NCBI GenBank assembly: GCA_948567375.1 | Contig: OX419762.1 | Location: 53,524,841-53,588,840 of the forward strand | Reading direction: 5' to 3' | From: Lunularia cruciata | Taxonomy: Eukaryota; Streptophyta; Marchantiopsida; Lunulariales; Lunulariaceae | Length of the DNA: 64,000 nucleotides | Shown here: piece after piece, positions 19,324-28,419 of the stretch | Numbering within the stretch: position 1 is the first letter of the stretch | Layout of the letters: the number at the start of each line of letters is the position of its first letter | Made by a program: the position numbers and the translations under genes | The notes under the pieces: generated by a model | Database searches by the model: none | What the model saw: the letters and a program-made list of their open reading frames with translations, nothing else | What the model was told of the DNA's origin: nothing

Positions 19324-20340
19324 GCTCTGCCAAGCCAAGGCTCACAATCCAGGTCAAACAGTTCAGGTCCATAGCCTGACCTAACACCTGACGCCTGGAT
19401 GCCTCTGACACTGCTGGAACAACGGTAATATCGGTGCGAAAACCCATCACCTGCTCTCTCTCATCAGCATTGGCCTCCACCAACTGCTGTAACTGTGAGT
19501 CCCAAACAAGTCCAGGTCCTCCCTCTCGAAAAGCATGAGAGCCTGGGAAACTCATGAGTGTGGGAAATGCAGCTCTAGGCTGTCCAACTAGGTTCACCAC
19601 TGCCATAGGTGACCTATTAGCCACTACCACTGTCTGAGACTGACGCCCAACATCCAAGATATCATCAACAAGAATGTGGTCTAGTCGTTGAATCCCATCA
19701 TAACTACGCTGTTTAGAACCTCTCTAGGTAAGAGGTTCGTCCACCAAAGACAAAGATGATGAGCCCATGATCCCACTCTGGCTGCATCTAACAATACAGC
19801 AGGTCCCATCCAAGAATGGACCTGATGTGTACTCACCACCACTCTAGTGCAAGAATCACCCAACAAAGGAACATTCTCCAAAAGGTAAGCTGGAGAAATA
19901 GACTGATGAACCTGGAGATATCGTAGTATCCGTAACATCTCCCAAAACACACCAGAATGAGGATCCTGAAGACCCAAACCACGGCCCGCACGTGTATGTC
20001 CCTAACATGGCCATCCAAAAATCACCAAGTGAACAGGCCCATGTCTCTCTAGGTCATGCGCCCCCAGTAAGGAAATGTCTCCTGGTAAGGCCTTTTGGTA
20101 ACCTCTGACTGCTGACATTGGTAATAACTCCGGATACCGATAGGCCAAGTGTGCCACATGATGTAGAGAGACTCGCCAAGCAGTCTCATCTCTCTCTACA
20201 TACAAGTACCTTTGTACTCGGATACCTACCTGTAACACCGCAGCTAGTCCGGTGCTGATCCCACCAAACAACTCCAATAGACATATCCCCTCTACTGGAT
20301 ACTGCCAAGCAATGAGTGTGGTATCCAGAGGTGTCAAAGC
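19324..20340 (-). pseudogene. F3 DNMT3-like C5 DNA cytosine methyltransferase domain
   Basis: A nearly complete cytosine-5 methyltransferase fold inside the retrotransposon polyprotein. Motif I, the SAM-binding loop, is LELFGGISTGL (about 20245-20277). Motif IV with the catalytic cysteine is IFGWPC (Cys at 20005-20007), followed by a TAG where C5 methyltransferases often have Gln. Motif VI is LLENVP (about 19867-19881). A DNMT3-type LDAARVGSWAHH..WWTNL block lies at 19732-19790. The motif IX-X region is NADEREQVMGF then SRRQVLGQAMD (about 19350-19470). Order and spacing resemble DNMT3/DRM-class enzymes more than DNMT1/CMT. The frame is that of Gag-protease until a one-base shift near 19690, then continues into RT across F1-A. 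This copy is dead because of TAG 20002-20004 and the frameshift. Confidence 0.87.
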
Positions 20341-20985
20341 AATCGCCTCTGGAGGCTCATCCTCACACTCATCCCTTGATGGTACGAAGGCTCCACTCCA
20401 AGCCTACTGCACCAACTGATCTGCATGCTACTGCAATGCCTCCTCTGAACTCCACAATGGAACATCCAAGGTGGATGGAACAATCCCACTTGTACTCCAT
20501 AGCCGAGTGATCTCCTCTAGTACTGGAGTATCCTCTGCATGGGTGTTCCCCTCCAACAAGTCACCAGGCCAAGTAACTGCACCGCTGAAAGCTAAAACTG
20601 ATGCTGCCATGGTCCCGGACTGTAGTGAGCCAAGACAGTCACTACTGAAGCGTACTGGTAGGCGACATACCCGTCCCTCACCAGACTGCCAACCAGGTCT
20701 ATAAGAGGCTGTCTCCTCCCAATAGTCAATGCTGAAACCCATAGGGTATAACACTGCTCCCCCAACTAGCACATCATATGACTCAACTATCGTCGCAATG
20801 GCCTAAGCTCTCACCACCGAGCTATCAGTCGGATGACCAACCTGAACCTGGACAACAAGCTCCCCACGTGTGATGTACTGTGTCAAACCACCACCTAGAG
20901 ATGTCTGGATCTGAAATGGACACCTCTCCACATCGGTCTTCCGTAACTCCAGACCAACAACTGCAGCCTTCCCCAACATAAGGGG
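20341..20985 (-). pseudogene. F3 protease body and linker to the methyltransferase
   Basis: Continues in the Gag frame after the TAG at 20986-20988, which follows the LLDSGA active-site loop. Visible blocks are LGKAAVVGLELRK and YDVLVGGAVLYPMGFSIDYW, the latter resembling the C-terminal strand of retropepsins before the pol linker. A spacer of about 130 residues follows, rich in acidic and Trp residues. Further TAG codons occur at 20806-20808 (RA-stop-AIA), after EEALQ and after DQLVQ. Each could derive from CAG by one C-to-T change. The protease would cut the polyprotein; no processing sites can be seen. Confidence 0.65.
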
Positions 20986-23235
20986 CTACGCACCAGAGTC
21001 TAACAAGACTCTTTGTGGTGTATAGACCTTCCCTAAAGGTCCCACTAAACAAAAGATCCTCCTCTGGTTATCCAATAGGACAACACCAGGTGTAAACCGT
21101 GCTCTCTCAAAGGCCGGTCTAGCTGGCAACTCCTCCAGTCTAGCCGCTGCTGCCTGCCATAAACCACTGGTCGCTGAACAGATCCCATGCTCCTCAACCA
21201 AGTCAGCTCCACTACCAACCACCTCTGCTCTAGTAGTAGGAACTGCACCATCCCTACTCTCACACAACGTGGCAGCCAACCGGAACACTGGGGCTGGGTC
21301 AACTCCCAATGTAAACATGTCACTGGCTGAAAATAAAGGATGCCGCATAATCAGCTGAGCCGCCCCCAACATCATGCTAGACTCAGTTTGTGTAGTAGCA
21401 GGTGGCAGACTAACAGGTACTCCATCAGGTACTCCATCATCACCTACCACACCTGCACTGGGACGTCTAGGAACCATGGATGTCGTCTGCAATGCCTCAG
21501 ATAGCATGAAAGACTGGGGAAGTCTGACCTGTCTCCCAACCTCTCCTCTCTGTGGGTCCAACTCCACTGATGCTCCTCTAGGCTCTGGAGCACGTATTGC
21601 ACTCCTAGTCACTGCTGCAGATGCATCCACCTGTGCTGCTCCACACATGAAGTCCAAAGCATCTCTATCACCAGCATATGAGGTGGAAGCCTCAGCACCC
21701 GAATCTGATCTCCTCTGAGCAATAGCCATACTAGCCAATCTCTGCTCCAACTGCTCAATCCGAGTAGCCATAGCTGTGTCAGAAGTAAGGGCAGGTACTG
21801 CACCCCTACTAGGTGTAGATCCTCTACCACCACCTCTACCACCTTGTCCTCCATGAACTGGAGCTCCTCCACTACCTGCCATAGCAGCCCTACCACTCCG
21901 TAACTCCGGGTGTAGGTCAAAACACCGGTCACTAGTGTGACCAAATCTGTAGCAATGCTCACATTGCCTCTGTGCTGGCTGTGATGCACCAAAGGTATCA
22001 GGTCCGCTGCCCTGAGTACACTCTCTCCTATGGTGAGGTCCACCACAAGTCCAACAAGCAACATCACCACTCATTGGATGCTGCTGACCCGAAAATGAGG
22101 GTAAGGGTCTAACTCCACTAGGCCCTCCACTCGCTCCATAGGATCTGGGCTGTCCACCCTGTCCTCGAAAACCAACTGGGCATGGTGCACTCTGCTGCAC
22201 TCTAGCAGAAGTCACAGCTGTGGATGAGGTCTCCCTACCAAATCCAGATGTCACCACTCTCTCCTCCACTATGTTGAGCTCAATACGCTCAGCCAAACCA
22301 AAGACTACTGCCAAAGTGGGCGAAGTAGCCTGCAACAACATAGCATCACGAACTCTACGTCGCAACTCCCTGTCCAGTATCCCATACCAAAATTGGACTG
22401 CTTGGGCCTCAGTAACTCCCTGAGTGAAACTGATCAGCCGCCTCATGCGAGTGTATGCCTCGCGTAGGCTCTCTCCAGCCTTCCGCTGGAACTCCTGCAA
22501 GCTCCTCAGCTTGTCAGTCCGCACTCCCTGGTAGTTCTGCCTCAAACATAGGAAGAACTCCACCATGGGGTTAAACCCCGGTACCACACCACCTCTTGCA
22601 ACGGTACCTCCTCTCGTAGTAGCACTATCTCTAGCTAGTGCACCTCCACTAGCTCCACCCACACTACTCGAGCTAGAACTTGTAGGTACAGCCGATCTAC
22701 TCTTGGCCACCGAGCCTGAAGTGATGGAGACATAGTGTGGAGACCAATACTGTCTCCATAACTCAATCTCCTCCAAATGAGCTCTCCTGAACTCATGGTA
22801 ATCATCCATTGGTGGACCCTCCAAGTGCTGAAACAACCCCTTCCATGCCATGAAGGGTGTGAACAAAGTCGGGTTCCGCATCTGCTGCAGATCACACCAA
22901 CTATCAAACTCCTGGATGAAGTCATCCAACTCAATGGTACCCACTGTACCAGAGTAACGCCTAGGGCCTTTGGAGGCCCCATAAATCTCGTCCATGTCCC
23001 ACAACAACAGTGCGGACACACCAAGTGCACTCTCAACTGAATCAGCTCCTATGTCGAACTCCAACTCAGAGTCAATCTCCTCCCTCACTGGGACCTGAGA
23101 TACAGGCTGATACCGAGCACCACTCCGAGTAAACCCATTGCGTATTGCAATGCTCACTCCTCTGGAATCTCCAGAGAACTCCGTCGTGACCACGTAACTA
23201 CAACAACAAACCTGAACCACCAACTGCAACCGCAA
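20986..23235 (-). CDS. F3 Gag plus protease active-site loop
   Basis: A 749-codon open stretch. The capsid-like region contains the Retrotrans_gag block (KLRSLQEFQRKAGESLREAY, then RRLISFTQGVTEAQAVQFWY, about residues 225-270). Two zinc knuckles follow: CWTCGGPHHRREC (residues 394-406, slightly irregular spacing) and CEHCYRFGHTSDRC (425-438). An RGG-rich stretch follows (about 455-475), as in RNA-binding nucleocapsids. The frame ends right after LLDSGA (D746), the retropepsin aspartate, because of a TAG. The frame is open far upstream without ATG; the first ATG is at 22993-22995 (residue 81), so the start is uncertain. Gag would package element RNA in cytoplasmic particles. Confidence 0.85.
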   Translation of the reverse strand: MRLQLVVQVCCCSYVVTTEFSGDSRGVSIAIRNGFTRSGARYQPVSQVPVREEIDSELEFDIGADSVESALGVSALLLWDMDEIYGASKGPRRYSGTVGTIELDDFIQEFDSWCDLQQMRNPTLFTPFMAWKGLFQHLEGPPMDDYHEFRRAHLEEIELWRQYWSPHYVSITSGSVAKSRSAVPTSSSSSSVGGASGGALARDSATTRGGTVARGGVVPGFNPMVEFFLCLRQNYQGVRTDKLRSLQEFQRKAGESLREAYTRMRRLISFTQGVTEAQAVQFWYGILDRELRRRVRDAMLLQATSPTLAVVFGLAERIELNIVEERVVTSGFGRETSSTAVTSARVQQSAPCPVGFRGQGGQPRSYGASGGPSGVRPLPSFSGQQHPMSGDVACWTCGGPHHRRECTQGSGPDTFGASQPAQRQCEHCYRFGHTSDRCFDLHPELRSGRAAMAGSGGAPVHGGQGGRGGGRGSTPSRGAVPALTSDTAMATRIEQLEQRLASMAIAQRRSDSGAEASTSYAGDRDALDFMCGAAQVDASAAVTRSAIRAPEPRGASVELDPQRGEVGRQVRLPQSFMLSEALQTTSMVPRRPSAGVVGDDGVPDGVPVSLPPATTQTESSMMLGAAQLIMRHPLFSASDMFTLGVDPAPVFRLAATLCESRDGAVPTTRAEVVGSGADLVEEHGICSATSGLWQAAAARLEELPARPAFERARFTPGVVLLDNQRRIFCLVGPLGKVYTPQRVLLDSGA

Positions 23236-23580
23236 GTCGCAACCGCAAGTACCCCACCAAGTGCCAACACCAACTAAACACCACCCACTAATGTAACTCT
23301 AACCGAGATAACTACACTAGGGGAAAGGCAACCTGTAACCTGCCATCATAACACGAACTCTCACGGTCTGCAGGTCATCACTTCCTGCCTCACCGGAGAG
23401 AAACAAAGGTAGTTTGACTGGTCATCATTCCAGCCTCACCACCGAGAGCACACCAGAGCACCAATGCTCAAAAGTCAAGGCACCTCACACAAACGTGGTG
23501 CACAAACAGGAAGCAGAGAATGGAGGGGATCCAATCACAAGAAATCTAAACAAAAACCCTCCATCTCATAACACAACACG

Positions 23581-23598
23581 GGACTGACTCTGCCACCA
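23581..23598 (-). other. F3 candidate primer binding site
   Basis: Minus strand TGGTGGCAGAGTCAGTCC, similar to the initiator-Met type TGGTATCAGAGC. It lies two bases after a CA dinucleotide (AATGCCA, ending at 23601), as in a standard LTR-CA-NN-PBS arrangement. It places the 5' LTR end at 23601. The match is imperfect. Confidence 0.45.
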
Positions 23599-23600
23599 TT

Positions 23601-24927
23601 TGGCATTTGACATAAGAGTAGTTCGTATCTAAGTCCTAAGCTACCATTATCACCAAGAATGGGATCAAACTGCCTCTCCTAGCCAAAGCTACATGTGTAT
23701 AGATAACAGTGGCACAGTCACTATGACAACAAGTGAGGGTGGACCAGTTGGTTAGGGCACCAGTCTAGGAACAAGAGATCTAGGAGTCAAACCCTGTTGC
23801 GCACAATCTAGCAAGAAAGGCAGATTTTGCCAACCAATGACCAAGATCTACACTAAACTAGCTAGCCTCACGCCAGCAAGGTAGCTTGCTGGCCCTTCTA
23901 GGCCTTCGTAGCCTCTCATAGCCCATAGCCCTATGCCTTGAAGCCTTGAAACGCCGAAATTCAGCCAAATGAGGCCTTTCTTCCAAACTAGCGAAACTTC
24001 TCCAAATCTGGCCAAACAACGAAACTCCTCCAATTCTGGCCCAAAATCTGACGTAAATCTGACGTAAAATCTGACATAAACCCTAAAGATGAATGTCCGC
24101 CAAATCCCCCGCTAACTTTCCACTCAAGCCAAATTGACAAAACGAGTTTTTCCAAATCACAATTTCATGAGAAGAGCTTTCTAACTCCACCTTCAATTTC
24201 ACTTTCTGAGCCCAACTCGCAGCAAATTGGTCATGCCTTCACCTCTTGAGCTCAAAATCACAACACTGCTCGAAAATTGCTCCTTCTTTGCTCGAAATTT
24301 GGCCAACGCTTCCGCACGCCGTCCGCCTAACTGCCAAATCTGCATCAACTGAACGAACTTCTGCACACTAGGGAAACACAAAACTTGAATCGAGCTAGCA
24401 TGATCCACCGAGCTTGGCGATACCACCAACACTCAACATTCCTGCACCCAATTTCCCCCTGACTTCACTTCTATGATGTAATCAGATTGCTTAACATTCT
24501 CAACTCAACTCAACTTAGATCAGTACTTGATCTATCACTCTATAAATTGCCTACAACTGGGTATTGATTACAGTCAAGCCACACCCACTCAAGCATAGAG
24601 AATCCAGGTGACGCTCGCCGGCCTCTGTCCACCATAGCCAAGAACTCGAAGGCTCAACATCAGAGAAGTGAGCTCTCTAGAGCTCACTTCGAAACTATAC
24701 CCCCTGGACTTGAGCTAGCCCTGAAACCCTAACGGTCCCGCTGACAGTACACTCGACGGTGCAAACGGTGCAAAGTGACAGTGGGCCCCACCGTGAAGTC
24801 AGTACCCCAAACACAAAATCTAACCGTCGGAAAGTAGTCCCTGGGAAACTGCTAGAATAACTCTAACTACCATCATTGGAACTCCAGTGTCCGAGCATCT
24901 AGATGCGGAACTACAAATGGCATGACA
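23601..24927 (-). repeat. F3 5' LTR (block Y plus downstream part)
   Basis: The right part, 24477-24927, is block Y (451 bp, minus-strand TGTCATGCC to CTGATTACA), shared with 7373-7822 at roughly 95 percent by eye. The remaining 876 bp down to the PBS-like site have no counterpart on the 3' side. Relative to the 3' side it lacks block X at its start. The outer end abuts the duplication TCTT at 24928-24931. The non-Y part may instead be leader if the PBS call is wrong. Confidence 0.6.
23734..23803 (+). repeat. Possible tRNA-derived SINE head
   Basis: Contains a tRNA-like A box region (GGACCAGTTGGTTAGGG, 23741-23757) and, about 30 bases on, a B box-like GAGTCAAACCC (23783-23795). The spacing is that of a pol III promoter. 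It lies within the non-shared part of the F3 5' LTR or leader. No tail, target duplication or second copy is visible, so this is only a candidate. Confidence 0.35.
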
Positions 24928-24979
24928 TCTTCTTGTGCTCTAAGTTCACTAAACAATGGGCACACAATTTCTTGCAGGT
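24928..24979 (-). repeat. F2-2 3' LTR, segment 2
   Basis: A 52-bp island between F3 and F2-1, starting with the F3 duplication TCTT and ending with the F2-1 duplication CAGGT. It matches the reverse complement of 58040-58100. It shows that F3 and F2-1 hit the same F2-2 LTR about 50 bases apart. Confidence 0.85.
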
Positions 24980-26876
24980 TGTGGTGCCCACATTTTTTGT
25001 TTTTTTCAAAATAGAGGAGAAGAAGTGTATAGAGAAGTCAGATTGCGCCTGTATGACCGAAGAAAGCAAAGAAAGGAGTCTTCGGGAGGAAACCCAAAGT
25101 AAAGTGGCTTTGGGTCATAAGGCGAAGTACTCAGAAATGCCCTGTCAGCATACAACCCGAAGTAAATTGCCTTTGGATCGGGGGGAGCTCAACCCAAGGC
25201 AAAGACAGTCTAACAAACTTTCATCGGCGTGAGAAATTCAAGAAGGGGCCGTTTCAAAACTGGCGGCTCATACGCACAAAGGTTGATTGATAGTGACAGG
25301 TGCATGTTGGAGGTGTGATTTCTTGGTAGGAACTTGAAGTGACGGAAGACGAAGAAGCACAACTCTATAAAAATCAAAACTGCAACAACGAAATGTTGAG
25401 CAATTTTCCTTCGCCGTTGAGGAGTCGTCTTGCAGGTGATCGGGGAAAGGGAAATAGAGTTGGACTCGTGTTAGTACGCAACGGAGAAGTTGCGAGAGTG
25501 AAATCGAGAGAAAGTGAGAAAGTAGAAGAGATGGGAGGAGGGAAGAAGAACTCCGAATTCACAATGAGAAATCATGCAATTCGGAGATTAGATGTGATAG
25601 CAAGGATCAAAGTCTTGAGCTGACTTCAGATCACCTTTCTGGCATGGAACTGGAACGTGAGTTTTCTAGGATTCATGACAGAAATCATCGAGAGTAAGTG
25701 TCTTGATGGACCCGAGGAAGAAGGAAAGAGAGGAAATCCGGCTCGCTGGACAGAGTCAGATTGGAGACTCGTACTCGGGAAGGAGGCAGGCTCGGAGCAG
25801 GGAGCCTTGTTCTTGGGGAAAGGAGAGATAGCCCAAGAAACGCAAGAGGTGAGAGATGCCTTCTCGTAAAAAAGAACGAAGAATAGGTATAAGGTTGAGA
25901 GCTACAAAGATCCTATCAAGAGGGGAATTGTGAGTGCTCTCATGGCAATCTTGAAGCCGGAGAGAACAACTTATGTGGTGAAACACCAAGCGGTGTTCTT
26001 CCATAAGTTGTTTGCAGGAGAACCTATCAATTGGGCGAGGTGTTTTCACGGGAGAACGGGGCAGACTGTGTGGAATTTGCGGGATAAGTCGCCTCCACAT
26101 TACATTGTGCCGTTTGCAGCACACTTCTACCTTGGGCTCAATCTACTGACCTCGGCGGAGTGGAATTTGATGGTGTCGCACTTCCATCCAGATGTGTGAA
26201 AGGAGGTCAATGTTGAGGAGCAGCAGTATATTCTCCAAATCCGGAGCACGGACGACTACTAAAGCAAAGTGCTGCGAAGCAGTGCTCGTCGCTTGAGCTT
26301 GATTCCGAGTATCAACTTTTTGATTGTGTTTGTGAGTGTGTGGAGAAATTCGAAGTGCAAGTCAGTGTGTTTGTTGGATGTTGGATTCTATAGCCTTGAT
26401 CTTCATTCTGTGTGTTTGATCTTGAGTGAAGTGCAATCAAAGCAATGCCTTGACAGATCTGAGAGGAATTGTTGTGTTGGTAGTATTCTGCATTTGTGAG
26501 TGTAGTGCGAGGTTGATGTGAAGCAATTTTGATCAAGGAAGTTGTGCCTTCAGTGGAGGGGTGGAACACAATTCTGAGGCGAAGTCTTTTTGCAATGAAG
26601 TGCCTTTTTCAAGAGAGCCTGAATCATCACAATCAAGATTGTTTGGAAAGATTTGATGGAGTTGTGATTAAGGAGTGTGAATTTGTGACAAGACCGCAAG
26701 TCAGTGCTTGTTACTCTCTTTTGGGTGTGGTTTCTACCTAAGAGATTAAAGACGCAACCAAGAAGAACTGAAATTGTTACTTTGCTTTGTATTTGACCAA
26801 TTCTGACTCGTATCTCTGCGGGAACGAACTTTACTTACCCGATTACCGCAAAAGTGATATTTGCCGGGTTGTCACA
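24980..26876 (+). repeat. F2-1 5' LTR, internally deleted
   Basis: TGTGGTGCCCACA to GGGTTGTCACA. Colinear with the 3' LTR except that the interval equivalent to about 42106-43978 is missing; the join is at about 26262 (GACTACTAAAGCAAAGTGC). Because both LTRs are copied from one template at insertion, the deletion arose afterwards. A TATA motif (CTATAAAAA) lies at about 25364-25372. Confidence 0.88.
25393..26259 (+). pseudogene. F2 LTR ORF, N-terminal part (F2-1 5' LTR)
   Basis: Starts MLSNFPSPLRSRL and aligns with 41237-42100. TGA at about 25621 replaces the CGA seen in the 3' LTR copy, and further stops follow (a TAA at about 25867, a TGA at about 26198). The acidic and coiled-coil parts are removed by the LTR deletion. 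It holds the block WARCFHGRTGQTVWNLRDK, shared by all copies. Confidence 0.6.
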
Positions 26877-26883
26877 TGATTTT

Positions 26884-26901
26884 TGGCACCGCTGCTGGGG
26901 A
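26884..26901 (+). other. F2-1 primer binding site
   Basis: TGGCACCGCTGCTGGGGA, seven bases after the LTR end; 15 of 18 bases agree with the common Asp-type plant PBS TGGCGCCGTTGCCGGGGA. Confidence 0.7.
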
Positions 26902-26964
26902 TACAAATCTCGGAAGTGGAAGAATACGAAGCCAAATTGGAAACTGGGTATCAATGCAATATGA

Positions 26965-28419
26965 ATGTCTGCATTGAGAGAACAACGGGAAGAGAGAGCT
27001 CAAAGATGAGCACTTCAGCGTGAAGAAGACGAACATCTAAACGTTCCATCCATCATTGACGAAACTGAACGAGAGGCGTTGGATTTTCAACTCCTTCATG
27101 AAGTGCAAGAAGCCCTACGAGAACTTGACCACAAGAAACGTGAAGGCGGTTGGAAAGGCTACTTCCCATCTCCCTCTTCTTCCAAGAAGAAGAAAGAATC
27201 GAGTGGGCAAACATATGCATTGCGGCCCAGTACACCAACTTCCCCTAGAGCTGTAAAGGAAGTTGTTTCCTTGAAGAACTTTGTTTGAGAAAAGATAGCA
27301 CGAACACTTACTGAAGATGAGTGTCAACATCTTCTACGAATGGTTCTTCGGTTGTCCCAAAGGAATTATGAAGAACCCATCAAAAGTGTTGATCCTGAAT
27401 CTTCCACTCGGGTTGAAGTTGACACCCTCATAGAAGAAATTGTCAAAGAAGATCCTACATTGACTTGACGAATTAGAATCCCTGGGCTGACAACACGGCA
27501 TCAATTCCAGCAAATCCTTCAGTTCTGTCAAGTTCCACATTACCTCAGCCAATCCCAGTGCATTGAACGATGACTTTGCTGCCTGTCACCCGACATGCCT
27601 ATCAAAAGTACAAGGGGATAGAGCAAGACAAAGACCCCGATGTATTCATTGAAGAATTTGAAGTCATCTCTTTTGCTAAAAAGGAGCATGACTCGGCGGA
27701 TCGATTGAGAATTTTCCCAAGTTTGCTCCGCAAGAAAGCTCAGAGCTAGTACACCCATGTGACCCAGAAGGGGTTTGTACTAGCGGACTGGGCAGACTTG
27801 AGAAACAACTTCCTGGAACGATTCCGGGAAGTTGACTACAATATGAGTGTCTTTGCGGCACTCAACGATTTGGACCGTGGCAAGAAGGAGAAGTTGAGAG
27901 ACTACTGTGAGCGGTTCATGGCACTACTGAACCGAGTTCCCAAGCAATCGGGGGTGGTGGGTTACTCCGATGCCCAAGCCATTACCTGGTTCCTCGGAGG
28001 CCTTTCACCAGAGATACAAATCTTTGCCAGGGAGAAGAACGTAACTTCCCTGGACAAAGTACTCAAACATGTCGCTTGTTATGAAGCCGGTAACCGGAGA
28101 AATCAGGAGAAGAAAGGCAAGAAGCCTAGAAGGAGAGCTTCGCACAGCACCTCCCCGTCTTTGGATGAATCCTCTACGACTTCAAGCTCTTCTTCAGAAT
28201 CTGAAGAAGAATCAAAGCCAAGACGAGTCAGAAGACATGGAGGCAAGAAACCAGTGACTCCTCCAGCAAAGAGTGTACATAAAGCGGATACCAAGCTGGA
28301 TGCCCTCATTAAGGAGTTTTTGGATTTCAAGATCTAGATGATTGGGGCCAAGGACCAAAGAAAGGCCCCAGCATTTGGACGATCCAATGTGTGGTGCACC
28401 GCATGGGGCAAATCCGGCC
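26965..28419 (+). pseudogene. F2-1 gag, first part
   Basis: ATG at 26965 starts MSALREQREERAQ, with a long charged N-terminal region up to about 27560 (stops at about 27007 and 27286). A frame change follows, then the capsid region from about 27570: VFIEEFEVISFAKKEHDS, LADWADLRNNFLERFREVDY, RDYCERFMALLNRVP. TAG at about 27748 stands where Trp is expected. A Ser/Glu-rich spacer follows (28140-28230). The frame then enters the first zinc knuckle, whose GH..C half lies beyond F1-B at 36215. Gag would form the particle; this copy cannot. Confidence 0.78.

Larger units (their letters stand above)
7268..24927 (-). mobile_element. F3: Ty3/gypsy element with DNA methyltransferase and PHD finger
   Basis: Outer ends TGTTGTGC (7268) and ATGACA (24927) are flanked by the 4-bp duplication TCTT (7264-7267 and 24928-24931). 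Removing the insertion rejoins F2-2 LTR sequence base for base with the sister at about 58090-58110. Without F1-A it is about 9.85 kb. Minus-strand order: 5' LTR, PBS, Gag, protease, methyltransferase, RT, RNase H, integrase, PHD, PPT, 3' LTR. After removing F1-A with one GCTC, the methyltransferase frame runs straight into the RT frame, so all belonged to one polyprotein of roughly 2400 codons. About ten lesions (TAG, TGA and two single-base frameshifts) make this copy inactive. The LTRs are not equivalent: the 5' end starts with block Y, while the 3' side reads X-GC-Y-X. Confidence 0.88.

Noticed and set aside
20002-20004. TAG read as Gln (recoded genetic code) in the F3 methyltransferase
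   Set aside because: All F3 TAGs fit Gln, but F1-A and F1-C use TAG as the natural gag-pol terminator, and other decay (frameshifts, TGA) is present. Deamination is simpler.
19324-20985. Methyltransferase as a host gene fragment caught between two elements
   Set aside because: It is in one frame with Gag-protease before it and RT after it, once F1-A and a one-base lesion are removed, and no insertion boundaries or duplications flank it.
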